The notes: generated by a model from the sequence alone, not told the origin. A stretch of 64,000 nucleotides of DNA from JBBROS01 sp965213845 (GCA_965213845.1 CBDCAI010000005.1:868001-932000), one strand, 5' to 3'. Shown: positions 1-7,924, counted from the first letter of the stretch. Numbers and translations are program-made.

Positions 1-645
1 CGGATCGCCATCGGGTTCACCAGCTCCGCCGCGCTGCACCCGTTCGTCTCGGCAGCGCTGCTGGCGTTCCGGACGGCCCGGCCAGGCGTTCACGTGACCT
101 TGGACGAGGCCGGCACGACGGAGCTGGTCGAGGCGATGCTGCAGGGCCGGCTGGATGCGGCCTTCGTGCGGTCGCCGATGGCACCGCAGCACCGGCTGGT
201 GGCCGATCCCGTGCTGGACGAGCCCATGCTGGCGGCCTTGCCCGCCAACCACATGCTGGCGCGCGACTCCGACGCGCCGCTGCCGCTGGGGGCGCTGGCG
301 GGCGAGCCGTTCATCCTCTATCGGCGGCCGTCCGGGCCGGGGCTGTACGACGCCATCGTGGCGGCGTGCCGGGGGGCGGGGTTCGCGCCCGTGGTGGCGC
401 AGGAGGCGCCGCGGCTGCCCTCGACGCTGAGCCTGGTCGCCGCGGGACTCGGCGTGTCGATCGTGCCCGCGTCGATGCGGCGCGTCGCGATCCCCGGGGT
501 GACGTTCCGTGCCGTGTCGGACTGCCCGGGCCTGTCGGCGCCGTTGCACCTCGCGTCGCGCCGCAGCGGGCTGGGCCCGATCGCGACCGCGTTCCGCCAG
601 ACGGTGCTCCGGGCCGCCGCGGCGCTCCGCCGCGGTCCCGGGTGA
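1..645 (+). CDS. LysR-family transcriptional regulator, C-terminal part (5' end outside window)
   Basis: The open frame runs in from the left edge, so the N-terminal helix-turn-helix is not visible. The 214 visible residues read as a LysR substrate-binding domain: the opening strand RIAIGFTSSAALHPF, the LxxGRLDAAFVRSP segment that closes the first subdomain, and the late VAAGLGVSIVPAS motif that is typical of the effector fold. Overall it is closest in character to the BenM/CatM/CbbR type. Family knowledge says such proteins bind a small effector and regulate a neighbouring, often divergent, gene; that neighbour would lie left of the window. The next gene starts 41 bp downstream but has its own promoter-like sequence. 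Confidence 0.9.
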   Translation, partial: RIAIGFTSSAALHPFVSAALLAFRTARPGVHVTLDEAGTTELVEAMLQGRLDAAFVRSPMAPQHRLVADPVLDEPMLAALPANHMLARDSDAPLPLGALAGEPFILYRRPSGPGLYDAIVAACRGAGFAPVVAQEAPRLPSTLSLVAAGLGVSIVPASMRRVAIPGVTFRAVSDCPGLSAPLHLASRRSGLGPIATAFRQTVLRAAAALRRGPG

Positions 646-651
646 GGCGGC

Positions 652-680
652 TTGACAGCGGGCGTGGCCGGGTCATGCAT
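652..680 (+). promoter_or_regulatory. Putative sigma-70 promoter of ogt
   Basis: A perfect TTGACA (652-657) is followed after 17 bp by ATGCAT (675-680). A start about 7 bp downstream would fall at or next to the ATG at 687, so the transcript could be leaderless. The -10 match is weak. Confidence 0.35.
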
Positions 681-686
681 CGTCCC

Positions 687-1160
687 ATGCCGCAACTCTC
701 GTTCCGAACCTCGCTGCTGGATGCGCTGACGGTCTCCGAGGAGGATGGGGCGATCGTCGCCCTGGACTGGGGCTGGGCCCGGGACCAGGCCGAGACGGCG
801 CTGCTGTGCCGGGCGCGGGAGCAGATCGAGGCCTACCTGGATGGGGAGCTGCAGACGTTCGACCTGCCGCTGGCACCCGCGGGCACGCCGTATCGGCAGA
901 AGGTCTGGGCGGCGCTGTGCGCGATCCCGTATGGGGCCGTGCGAACCTACGCGGAGGTGGCCGTGGTGGCGGGCGGCGGCAGCCGTTCGGTGGGCGGGGC
1001 GAACGGCGCCAACCCGATCCCGATCCTGATCCCGTGCCACCGGGTGGTGGCTGCCCGCGGGCTTGGTGGCTTTTCCGGGGGGGATGGGCTGGAAACCAAG
1101 CGACGCTTGCTGCAAGTTGAGGGCTGGACGGCTTCGGGCACCGGCGAATTGGCCGTCTGA
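687..1160 (+). CDS. ogt: Methylated-DNA--[protein]-cysteine S-methyltransferase (Ogt/AdaB type)
   Basis: Suicide DNA-repair protein that moves alkyl groups from O6-alkylguanine or O4-alkylthymine to its own cysteine. The visible hallmark is IPCHRVV with the acceptor cysteine, preceded by the GGGSRSVGGANGANP segment of the DNA-binding region. The length (157 residues) fits stand-alone Ogt. An in-frame ATG at 675 would add four residues; I prefer 687 because residues MPQLSF begin the usual fold and 675 overlaps a probable -10 element. There is no convincing Shine-Dalgarno before either start, which fits leaderless translation. It ends 25 bp before the quinone oxidoreductase gene and may be cotranscribed with it. 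Confidence 0.92.
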   Translation: MPQLSFRTSLLDALTVSEEDGAIVALDWGWARDQAETALLCRAREQIEAYLDGELQTFDLPLAPAGTPYRQKVWAALCAIPYGAVRTYAEVAVVAGGGSRSVGGANGANPIPILIPCHRVVAARGLGGFSGGDGLETKRRLLQVEGWTASGTGELAV

Positions 1161-1185
1161 CGCGGGCGTTTCGGGAGAAGGTTCG

Positions 1186-2160
1186 ATGTCCAAGGCTATC
1201 CGCATCCACGCCCATGGCGGCCCCGAGACGATGCACTGGGAGGACGTGCCCACGCCCGAGCCCGGGCCGGCCGAGGCGCTGGTGCATCACACGGCGGTCG
1301 GGCTGAACTACATCGACGTGTATTTCCGCACCGGGCTGTACAAGATCCCGTCGCTGCCGGCGACGCTGGGCATGGAGGCGGCGGGCGTCGTCACCGCCGT
1401 GGGTTCGGATGTGAAGAACGTCGCGCCGGGCGACCGGGTGGCCTATGCCACGGGGCCGATCGGCGCTTATGCGACGGACCGGGTGATCGCGGCGGACCGG
1501 CTGGTGAAGGTGCCGGACGGGGTAGCCGACGAGACCGCGGCGGCGATGATGCTTCAGGGGATGACGGCGCAGTACCTGTTGCGGACGACGCACCGGGTGA
1601 AGGAAGGCGAGACGATCCTGGTGCATGCGGCGGCCGGCGGCGTCGGGCTGATCCTGTGCCAGTGGGCCAAGGCGCTGGGCGCCACGGTCATCGGCGTGGT
1701 GTCCACGGAGGCGAAGGCGGAGCTGGCGCGGGCGCATGGGGCCGCGCACGTGGTGGTCGGGCATGAGAAGCTGGCCGCCGAGGTGAAGCGCATCACCGCG
1801 GGCGCGATGGTGCCGGTGGTCTATGACAGCGTCGGGCGCGACACGTTCTCGGCCAGCCTGGATTGCCTGGCGCCGCTGGGGCTGATGATCACCTTCGGCA
1901 ACTCGTCGGGTCCGGTGCCGCCGTTCGACCTGGGCGTGCTGTCGGCCAAGGGCAGCCTGTACATCACCCGGCCGACGCTGGCGACCTACACGGCCAAGGC
2001 GTCGGACCTCGCGGCCTCCGCGGCCGAGCTGTTCGAGGCGGTGAAGTCGGGTGCCGTGAAGATCCGGGTGAACCAGACCTTCGCGCTGAAGGACGCTGCC
2101 GCGGCGCACGTGGCGCTGGAGGGGCGCAAGACCACGGGCAGCACCGTGCTGCTGCCCTGA
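1186..2160 (+). CDS. qor: NADPH:quinone oxidoreductase, zeta-crystallin type
   Basis: A 324-residue member of the medium-chain dehydrogenase/reductase superfamily. N-terminal GroES-like half with GLNYIDVYFRTGLY and LPATLGMEAAGVV; C-terminal Rossmann half with nucleotide motif HAAAGGVGLILCQWAKALGA around residues 145-165. The zinc-ligand cysteines of alcohol dehydrogenases are missing, as expected for quinone reductases that reduce quinones with NADPH in the cytosol. The start at 1186 has GGAGAAG 7 bp upstream. It follows ogt closely and faces metC across a 27-bp gap. Confidence 0.93.
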   Translation: MSKAIRIHAHGGPETMHWEDVPTPEPGPAEALVHHTAVGLNYIDVYFRTGLYKIPSLPATLGMEAAGVVTAVGSDVKNVAPGDRVAYATGPIGAYATDRVIAADRLVKVPDGVADETAAAMMLQGMTAQYLLRTTHRVKEGETILVHAAAGGVGLILCQWAKALGATVIGVVSTEAKAELARAHGAAHVVVGHEKLAAEVKRITAGAMVPVVYDSVGRDTFSASLDCLAPLGLMITFGNSSGPVPPFDLGVLSAKGSLYITRPTLATYTAKASDLAASAAELFEAVKSGAVKIRVNQTFALKDAAAAHVALEGRKTTGSTVLLP

Positions 2161-2169
2161 TCGCCTGCG

Positions 2170-2186
2170 GCCGGCTGCAAACCGGC
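2170..2186. terminator. Small hairpin between convergent qor and metC
   Basis: GCCGG and CCGGC arms flank a 7-nt loop in the 27-bp gap between the two facing stop codons. The stem is short and has no T-tract, so a shared bidirectional terminator is only possible. Confidence 0.25.
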
Positions 2187-2187
2187 T

Positions 2188-3423
2188 TCAGGCCGGCGGG
2201 TAGTTGGTCAGCGCCGTCATGCCCTGCTCCAGGTCGGCGATCAGGTCGCTCGGCTCCTCCAGGCCGATGTGCAGGCGGCAGACGGGGCCGGCGAAGCTGC
2301 CGGAGCCCGCGGTGCGGGTGAGGTTGCCCGTGGTGGGCAGCACCAGGCTCTCGAAGCCGCCCCAGCTGGCGCCGATTCCGAACAGCTGCAGCTTGTCGAT
2401 CATGCGGTGGGTCGCCTCGGGCGGGATGCCGGGCTGGAACTCCACGCCGAACAAGCTGCACGCCCCGGTGAAGTCGCGCTTCCAGATCTCGTGGCCTGGG
2501 GCGCCGGGCAGACCGGGGTGCAGGACGGTCTTCACCTCCGGGCGGCCGCGCAACCAGGTGGCGACCTCGAGCCCCGAGCGCATCTGACGGTCGAGCCGGA
2601 TGGCCATGGTGCGGACGCCGCGCAGCGCCAGCCAGCAGTCGTCCGGGCTGGCATACTGGCCCATCTGCAGGGCGGCGGTGCGGACCCGTTCCCATTCGGT
2701 CGGAGTCGCGACGGTGATGCTGCCGAGCAGCACGTCGCTGTGGCCGACGACGTACTTGGTCAGCGCCTGGATGCTGACGTCGACGCCGTGGCGGAAGGGC
2801 TGGAAGAAGTGGATGCCCCAGGTGTTGTCCAGCAGCACCTTGGCGCCGCGGCCACGGGCGACCGCGGCCAGGGCCGGGACGTCCTGCACCTCGAAGGTGT
2901 GGCTGCCGGGACTTTCCATATAGAGCACGGTGGTGTTGGGGCGGAACAGCGCGCCGATGCCGGCGGCGTCGATGCAGGGGTCGTAGAAGCTGGTTTCGAC
3001 GCCCAGCTGGGCCAGCAGTCCCGTGGCGAAGGTGCGGGCCGGGCCATAGACGCTGTCGGGCATCAGGCAGTGTTCGCCGGCCTTGAGGTAGGCCAGCAGC
3101 GGCGTCACGACGGCGGCGAGGCCGGTCGAGACGATCTGGCAGCGGGTGCCGCCCTCGATCTCGGCGACGACGTCCTCCAGCATGTGGTGGGTGGCGTTGC
3201 CCTGGGTGCCGTAGGCCTTGCTCTGGTCCAGGCGGCGGGTGCTGGCGGCGGCGCGGTCCGCGACGTCTGCGTGCAGCATGGTGGAGCCGCGGTGGACCGG
3301 CGGGTTGACGAAACCGCGGATCTTGGTGCCGGCCCGGCCGGCATGGGACAGGCGGGTGGCGAAGGACTGCGTCGGGCTGGGGTCTTGCGCGGGGCGGGCG
3401 CCGCTGGACTGGTCGTCGGGCAT
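2188..3423 (-). CDS. metC: Cystathionine beta-lyase
   Basis: PLP enzyme of the Cys/Met metabolism family, 411 residues; it cleaves cystathionine to homocysteine, pyruvate and ammonia in methionine synthesis and can also release H2S from cysteine. Visible motifs: YGTQGNATHHMLEDVVAEIE, YGPARTFATGLL, the VLYMESPGSHTFEVQD strand, LLDNTWG with the PLP-contacting aspartate, and QALTKYVVGHSDVLLGS with the Schiff-base lysine. The N-terminal 25 residues are a loose extension. Its ATG overlaps the stop of the upstream sulfurtransferase gene by one base (TGATG), indicating translational coupling. It is last in a four-gene leftward operon. Confidence 0.95.
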   Translation of the reverse strand: MPDDQSSGARPAQDPSPTQSFATRLSHAGRAGTKIRGFVNPPVHRGSTMLHADVADRAAASTRRLDQSKAYGTQGNATHHMLEDVVAEIEGGTRCQIVSTGLAAVVTPLLAYLKAGEHCLMPDSVYGPARTFATGLLAQLGVETSFYDPCIDAAGIGALFRPNTTVLYMESPGSHTFEVQDVPALAAVARGRGAKVLLDNTWGIHFFQPFRHGVDVSIQALTKYVVGHSDVLLGSITVATPTEWERVRTAALQMGQYASPDDCWLALRGVRTMAIRLDRQMRSGLEVATWLRGRPEVKTVLHPGLPGAPGHEIWKRDFTGACSLFGVEFQPGIPPEATHRMIDKLQLFGIGASWGGFESLVLPTTGNLTRTAGSGSFAGPVCRLHIGLEEPSDLIADLEQGMTALTNYPPA

Positions 3424-4256
3424 CAGGTCGTCTCCTTGATGGTGTCGGGCCGTCCGGCCCATTCGGTCCAGGAGCCGTCGTACACGGCCCCGATCGGCAA
3501 CCCGGCCCGCAGCAGGCCGAGGGAGAGGATGGTCGCGGTGACGCCGGTCCCGCAGCTGGTCACGACGGGCTTGCTGCCGTCGGCGCCGGCTTCGGCGAAC
3601 AGGGCGCGCAGGCGGTCGGGCGGCAGCATGGTGCCGTCGGGGGCGAGCAGGCCGGTGCTGGGCAGGCTGTGGCTGCCGGGCATGTGGCCGCTGGGCAGGC
3701 CGGGGCGGGGTTCGGGGACGGCCCCGGTGAAGCGGCCGGCAGGGCGGGCATCGAGCACGATGCGGGCCGGGTCGGGCGTCATCATGTCGCCGATGCCGCG
3801 CAGACGGGCGGCGCGGAACGTCGCGGTGAAGGTGGTGGGGGCGGGCGGCGGCGGCGTGCCGGCCTCGGTCGGCCGGCCTTCGGCCCGCCATTTCGGCAAC
3901 CCGCCGTCCAGCACGGCGGCCCGGTCGTGGCCGAACAGGCCCATCAGCCACCAGCCGCGGGCCGAGCTGGCGATGCCTTTCTGGTCGTAGAACACGACCC
4001 GGCTGTCCTGGGCCACGCCCATCCTGCGCATCAGCGTCTCGAACCTTCCGGGGGTGGGAACCATGTGCGGCAGGGCCGTGTCGGGGTCGGCGACCACGTC
4101 GATGTCGAAGAACGCCGCCCCGGGAATGTGCTCCCCGGTGAACAGCGCTGCGCCGTCCTTGCCTTCGTTGGGCAGGTACTTCGTCGCGTCGAAGACGAGG
4201 AGGCCGGGCGAGCCGAGCTGGGCGGCCAGCCATTCGGTCGAAACCAGGGGGTCCAT
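3423..4256 (-). CDS. sseA: 3-mercaptopyruvate/thiosulfate sulfurtransferase (two rhodanese domains)
   Basis: A 277-residue tandem rhodanese protein that moves sulfane sulfur from 3-mercaptopyruvate or thiosulfate to an acceptor. The N-terminal domain has LVSTEWLAAQLG and the HIPGAAFFDID strand but no catalytic cysteine. The C-terminal domain carries VVTSCGTGVTATILSLGL with the catalytic loop CGTGVT, nearer the mercaptopyruvate type than CRKGVT thiosulfate enzymes. The start codon shares one base with the upstream gene's stop. Sitting directly before metC suggests a joint role in cysteine sulfur turnover (pyruvate, persulfide and H2S); that coupling is inference. Confidence 0.93.
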   Translation of the reverse strand: MDPLVSTEWLAAQLGSPGLLVFDATKYLPNEGKDGAALFTGEHIPGAAFFDIDVVADPDTALPHMVPTPGRFETLMRRMGVAQDSRVVFYDQKGIASSARGWWLMGLFGHDRAAVLDGGLPKWRAEGRPTEAGTPPPPAPTTFTATFRAARLRGIGDMMTPDPARIVLDARPAGRFTGAVPEPRPGLPSGHMPGSHSLPSTGLLAPDGTMLPPDRLRALFAEAGADGSKPVVTSCGTGVTATILSLGLLRAGLPIGAVYDGSWTEWAGRPDTIKETT

Positions 4257-4972
4257 CAATCCTCCAGCATCAGCGAGATCCGGCGGTTCTGCCGGCCCTT
4301 GTTTTCGATCTTCGCAACCCGGACGCGGCCGACCAGGCCGGTGCGGGCGACGTGGGTGCCGCCGCAGGGCTGCAGGTCGACGGGCGTGTCGCCGGTGCCG
4401 ATCCGCACCAGCCGGAGCCGCCCGGTCCCGCGCGGCGGCTGGACCGACAAGGTGCGAACGAGGCCCGGATTGGTGTCGAGCACCGATTCGTCGACCCATT
4501 CCGTGCTCACCGGGTGGTCGGCGGCAACGAGGGCGGCGAAGCCCTGTTCGAGCGCGTCCTTGTCCGGGGCGGCGGGCAGGTCGACATCGAGGCGCGAGCG
4601 GTCGGCGCCGATCTGGCCCCCGGTGACCGCGACGCCCGGCAACAGGCTGCACAGCAGGTGCAGGGCGGTATGCATGCGCATGTGCGCGGTCCGGCGGGGC
4701 CCGTCGAGCGTGGCCGTGACTGTGGTGCCGACCGGCGGCAGCGGCGCATCGGGCCCCGGCACGTGCAGGACGGCGTCCCCTTCGCCCTTGCGGGCCTCCA
4801 GCACCGGCATGCTGCCCCCGGACCAGGTGAGCGTGCCGGAGTCGCCCGGCTGTCCGCCGGCGCGGGGATAGAAGGGCGAGCGGTCGAGCACGACGCCCTC
4901 CGGCCCGGCCTGCAGCACCGTCGCCTCGGCCTCGTGGATCGTGGCGTCGAGCAGATAGAGGCGTTCGGTCAT
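4256..4972 (-). CDS. alaX: Alanyl-tRNA editing protein (AlaX type)
   Basis: Free-standing relative of the AlaRS editing domain, 238 residues, which hydrolyses Ser- or Gly-mischarged tRNA-Ala. Visible: FYPRAGGQPGDSG near residue 35, the zinc motif HTALH (HxxxH) near residue 95, and the second motif CGGTHVA (CxxxH) near residue 200, together the four expected metal ligands. The start at 4972 is chosen because it gives a 4-bp ATGA overlap with the NUDIX gene stop; an upstream ATG would add three residues. Second gene of the coupled operon. Confidence 0.92.
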   Translation of the reverse strand: MTERLYLLDATIHEAEATVLQAGPEGVVLDRSPFYPRAGGQPGDSGTLTWSGGSMPVLEARKGEGDAVLHVPGPDAPLPPVGTTVTATLDGPRRTAHMRMHTALHLLCSLLPGVAVTGGQIGADRSRLDVDLPAAPDKDALEQGFAALVAADHPVSTEWVDESVLDTNPGLVRTLSVQPPRGTGRLRLVRIGTGDTPVDLQPCGGTHVARTGLVGRVRVAKIENKGRQNRRISLMLED

Positions 4973-5604
4973 GCGGCCCACGCGGCGCGAAGCCGGTCGC
5001 GTCGCACGCCGAGCCAGAGCAGGGCGAGGGCGGTGACCGAGTTGGCGTACTGCCCGTCGGCCGCGTTCTCGATGGCCAGCGCGGCGGGCAGGACGCGGAC
5101 GCGGATGTCCTCGTGTTCCGATGTGAGGCCGCCCTGGCCGGCGATGCCGTCGGGGCCTGCGGGCGGGGCATGGACCCGGCCGGCGAACAGGGTGCAGCGC
5201 TCGTCGCTGCCACCTGGGGTCAGGACGACGTCGAGCATGGGCACGAGCAGGTCGGCGGTGAGGCCCATCTCCTCCTGGGTTTCGCGGCGGATGGTGGTCT
5301 CGGGGTCCTCGCCGGGTTCGCAGAGGCCGGCCGGGACCTCGATCATCACGGGATCGAGCCCTGCGGCGAGGGCCGGGAGGCGGAACTGCTCGATGAGGAC
5401 GACCTGGTCGGTGCGGGGGTCGTAGGGCAGCAGCGCGGCGGCTCGGCCGCGGCGGAACAGCTCCCAGGTGCGCAGGCCGGACTGGGTGCCGTCGAAACGG
5501 GTGTGCCGGAAGCGGACCACGTCGAGGGCGAAGCGTCCGGACCAGACGGTCTGCTGCTGTTCGATGGTGACGGTCGGGCTGCCGGGGATCGGGGGGAAGA
5601 GCAT
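4969..5604 (-). CDS. nudF: NUDIX hydrolase, ADP-ribose/ADP-sugar pyrophosphatase type
   Basis: 211-residue NUDIX protein. The complete NUDIX box lies around residues 95-118: G, five residues, E, seven residues, then RETQEEMGL. The preceding VVLIEQFRLPALAAG and EVPAGLCEPGE segments are typical of ADP-ribose pyrophosphatases (NudF/TrgB type), which hydrolyse ADP-ribose to AMP and ribose-5-phosphate. First gene of a leftward operon with alaX, sseA and metC, overlapping alaX by 4 bp. No promoter consensus was evident in the repeat-rich DNA just upstream. Confidence 0.9.
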   Translation of the reverse strand: MLFPPIPGSPTVTIEQQQTVWSGRFALDVVRFRHTRFDGTQSGLRTWELFRRGRAAALLPYDPRTDQVVLIEQFRLPALAAGLDPVMIEVPAGLCEPGEDPETTIRRETQEEMGLTADLLVPMLDVVLTPGGSDERCTLFAGRVHAPPAGPDGIAGQGGLTSEHEDIRVRVLPAALAIENAADGQYANSVTALALLWLGVRRDRLRAAWAA

Positions 5605-5635
5605 CGTGCCACCTTATGGTGGCGGGCGCGTGCCG

Positions 5636-5740
5636 ACCAGAGCGGCGGAGCAGCTGAGCTGAACCAGAGCGGCGCAGCCGCTGAGCTGAACCAGAGCGGC
5701 GCAGCCGCTGGGCGCGAGGGCGGCGGAGCCGCTGGGCGCG
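5636..5740. repeat. Imperfect short tandem repeats (27-bp and 24-bp units)
   Basis: Three consecutive 27-bp units starting ACCAGAGCGGCG (5636, 5663, 5690) are followed by a 24-bp unit starting AGGGCGGCGGAG (5717) and a partial copy at 5741. The units share GCGGCGSAGCCGCTG and each contains a small GCGGC/GCCGC inverted repeat. The array abuts the 3' end of the broken secreted-protein gene and lies upstream of the NUDIX operon, where it could affect transcription or arise by replication slippage. Confidence 0.75.
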
Positions 5741-5749
5741 AGGGCGGCG

Positions 5750-6081
5750 CTATCGCGCGAGCGACCAGATGGAATTGCAGTAGCGGCCGGTCGTCCCGCC
5801 TTCGATCGTGCCGCTTCCATCTTGCCCTGCGCGAAAGTCAGTGCGTTCTGGGCGTTGAAGCTGCCGTCCTTTGCGACGGGCACGGTGACGTTTTGATCTC
5901 TGGTGTATTACTTGACGCTGCCGTCGACGACGTTGAGCTTGAACGCTGCGCCGGCGGGGCAGCTCGGCTGCCCGCCGTTGAGGGTGTAGGTCGCTTTGTA
6001 GACGCCATCGAGCGGGGAGGCGGACCAGGCGACCTGCGGCAGAAGGAGGGCCGTCAAGACGGTCAAGGTTCGAAGCCGCAT
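5750..6081 (-). pseudogene. Small secreted protein gene, inactivated by in-frame TAA and a frameshift
   Basis: From the ATG at 6081, preceded by AAGGTGG, the frame encodes a clear signal peptide (MRLRTLTVLTALLLPQVAWS) and a mature start SPLDGVYKATYTLNGGQ. It stops after 57 codons at TAA 5908-5910. The same frame continues past the stop with protein-like sequence (QNVTVPVAKDGSFNAQNAL). After LTFAQGKME one base appears missing: in the neighbouring frame the text resumes as GTIEGGTTGRYCNSIWSLAR and ends at TAG 5750-5752. The reconstructed product resembles small periplasmic proteins of about 110 residues with a C-terminal Cys/Trp motif; its function is unknown. Confidence 0.75.
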
Positions 6082-6131
6082 GCCGCCACCTTTTCCGGAG
6101 TCGGAACGATACGGGGTGCCTGAACCGGGCG

Positions 6132-7028
6132 TCAACGCGGGGGGCCCCGCGCTGCGATCAACTCGCGCACCGCGGCCGCGGCGGGGGGGCCGCGTAGAGC
6201 GTCGCGCCACAGGGACTCGGCCACGCGTTGGTGGGCGGCAACCGCCTCGTCGGCACCGGTGATCATGGCGACACCGGTCTGCTGCAAGGGGACGCCGTCG
6301 CCGTGGAAGGGATTGACGGCCAGCGTCGCGCGGTCGCGGGCTCGCAGGATGACGAAGCCGCTGGTGGGCTCGGCGTTGGTGAGCAGGCCGAACTGAAGGC
6401 CCATGGGCTCGATTTCCATCTGTGAGGCGATGCGCTCGATTTCGGCCCTGGCGATGGCGCGGCCTTCCTCACGGACGGAATCGGGTAAAGCGACGCCCGG
6501 GGTCAACCCCTGCTCGAGGAACGCGCGGATGCTGCTGGCGGAAATCAAGGCGATGATGCCGGGCTTGCGCTGCTGATAGGCGCGCTTCCGCGCGATCAGC
6601 AACGACAGCACCTGCTCGACCGTGACCTGGGCGGCGCTGCGGTCGATGCCCGGGAGGCGTGCGGCCTCGTTGAGAGCGCTGGCGAGCGCGTCATCGTAGC
6701 GGTCCGACGTCGTCAGGTAGCAGATGGGTCCGAAGGCCTGGAGGATCTGGTCGGCCCCCTCCTCAATCTGGCGAAGCCGCTCAAAGTAGCCGGGCGGCCG
6801 GCTATAATATTCGACACCGATCCCCAGCAGAGACAGTGGCGAAACTTTGAGAAGCTCCGCCAGCCGCTTCACCGTGTCGAGCTTGATGACCTCGCCCTTC
6901 TCATACCGGTAGAGCGCCGCCCGCGAGACGCCTAGTCGCGATGCGATTTCTTCGGCACGAAGGCCGGACTCCATCCTGTAGGCGCGCAATTGTTGCCCGA
7001 TTTCGGCAAAGCGCATTCCTTGCTCCAT
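6132..7028 (-). CDS. XRE-family transcriptional regulator with C-terminal sensor-like domain
   Basis: 298 residues. The N-terminal helix-turn-helix spans about residues 8-62: LRAYRMESGLRAEEIASRLG, then VSRAALYRYEKGE. The remaining 230 residues form an unrecognised domain (PICYLTTSDRYDDALASALN, TSGFVILRARDRATLAVNPF) that may bind a ligand. An in-frame ATG four codons in (MRFAEI) is an alternative start. The gene lies 113 bp downstream of hyi on the same strand, separated by an AT-rich segment with inverted repeats, so it may have its own promoter. Regulation of hyi is possible but not shown. Confidence 0.88.
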   Translation of the reverse strand: MEQGMRFAEIGQQLRAYRMESGLRAEEIASRLGVSRAALYRYEKGEVIKLDTVKRLAELLKVSPLSLLGIGVEYYSRPPGYFERLRQIEEGADQILQAFGPICYLTTSDRYDDALASALNEAARLPGIDRSAAQVTVEQVLSLLIARKRAYQQRKPGIIALISASSIRAFLEQGLTPGVALPDSVREEGRAIARAEIERIASQMEIEPMGLQFGLLTNAEPTSGFVILRARDRATLAVNPFHGDGVPLQQTGVAMITGADEAVAAHQRVAESLWRDALRGPPAAAAVRELIAARGPPR

Positions 7029-7089
7029 TCCCGCACTTCCTCGCCCTATTGTTACTCAAAAGTAGGGACGACTGTATGTGATAGGAACG

Positions 7090-7121
7090 TCAAGAAACCC
7101 TTAAGAAAGCTTTTTTCTTGA
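7090..7121 (-). terminator. AT-rich nested inverted repeats after hyi
   Basis: TCAAGAAA (7090-7097) pairs with TTTCTTGA (7114-7121). The same right arm can instead pair with an internal AAGAAA (7103-7108) across a 5-nt loop, so two hairpins compete. The position just after the hyi stop and upstream of the XRE gene fits a terminator or attenuator, but the stems are AT-rich and weak. Confidence 0.35.
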
Positions 7122-7141
7122 TCCGAAGCGGCAGGATTGCG

Positions 7142-7924
7142 TCATACGATCCCAAATTTGGCGCGCCATCCCAAACCCGACACGGTGTCGCCCGCAGGAC
7201 GGTACTCGCAGCCGACCCAGCCCGTGTAGCCCAGCCGATCCATCGTATCGAACACCAACGGCCAGCCGATCTCGCCCGTGCCGGGCTCGTTGCGGGCCGG
7301 GACGTCGGCAACCTGCATGTGGGCGATGACGGGCATCAACGCGGCCATCCGGGTCGTGATGTCGCCCTCGGTGACCTGGCAGTGATACACGTCGAACTGC
7401 AGACCGAGCCTGTCCCGCCCGAGCGCTTCCACGACAGCCGCGCCTTGCGCCATCGTGTTGAGAAAGAAACCCGGCATGTCGCGGTGGTTGATCGGCTCGA
7501 TCACCAGGGTCACGCCGCGCGGGGCAGCCTGGTCTGCGGCCCAGTCGAGGTTCGCGGCATACAGCGCTGCGGCGGTGCCGGGGCGCAACCCGGCGGGGGG
7601 GATGCCTGCCATCACATGGACCATGGTGTTGCCCAGGGCCCCGGCGTAGTCGAGCGCCTTCTGGATGCCGTCGCGGAACTCCTGCCGGCGGCCGGGCAGG
7701 CTGGCCGTGCCGCGCTCACCTGCGGCCCAGTCCCCGGGCGGCGCGTTGAACAGGACCTGGGTCAAGCCCGCGGATTGCAGCCGTTGCCGGATGGTGTCGG
7801 CCGGGTGGTCGAACGGGAACAGGAACTCCACGCCCTTGAACCCGGCGTCGGCCGCGGCCTGGAACCGGTCGAGGAACGCGTGCTCGTTGAACATCATGGA
7901 CAGGTTCGCGCACAGGCGTGGCAT
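7142..7924 (-). CDS. hyi: Hydroxypyruvate isomerase (xylose isomerase-like TIM barrel)
   Basis: 260-residue AP-endonuclease-2/xylose-isomerase-fold protein that interconverts hydroxypyruvate and tartronate semialdehyde in glyoxylate/glycerate metabolism. Visible: the opening CANLSMMFNEHAFLDRF, GFKGVEFLFPFDHP with a metal-site glutamate, VIEPINHRDMPGFFL, LQFDVYHCQ, and the C-terminal GYTGWVGCEYRP with a conserved glutamate. The length matches Hyi exactly. A related enzyme, 2-oxo-tetronate isomerase (OtnI), has the same fold and cannot be excluded. Thematic links are the glcDEF glycolate oxidase genes 7 kb away. Confidence 0.9.
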   Translation of the reverse strand: MPRLCANLSMMFNEHAFLDRFQAAADAGFKGVEFLFPFDHPADTIRQRLQSAGLTQVLFNAPPGDWAAGERGTASLPGRRQEFRDGIQKALDYAGALGNTMVHVMAGIPPAGLRPGTAAALYAANLDWAADQAAPRGVTLVIEPINHRDMPGFFLNTMAQGAAVVEALGRDRLGLQFDVYHCQVTEGDITTRMAALMPVIAHMQVADVPARNEPGTGEIGWPLVFDTMDRLGYTGWVGCEYRPAGDTVSGLGWRAKFGIV

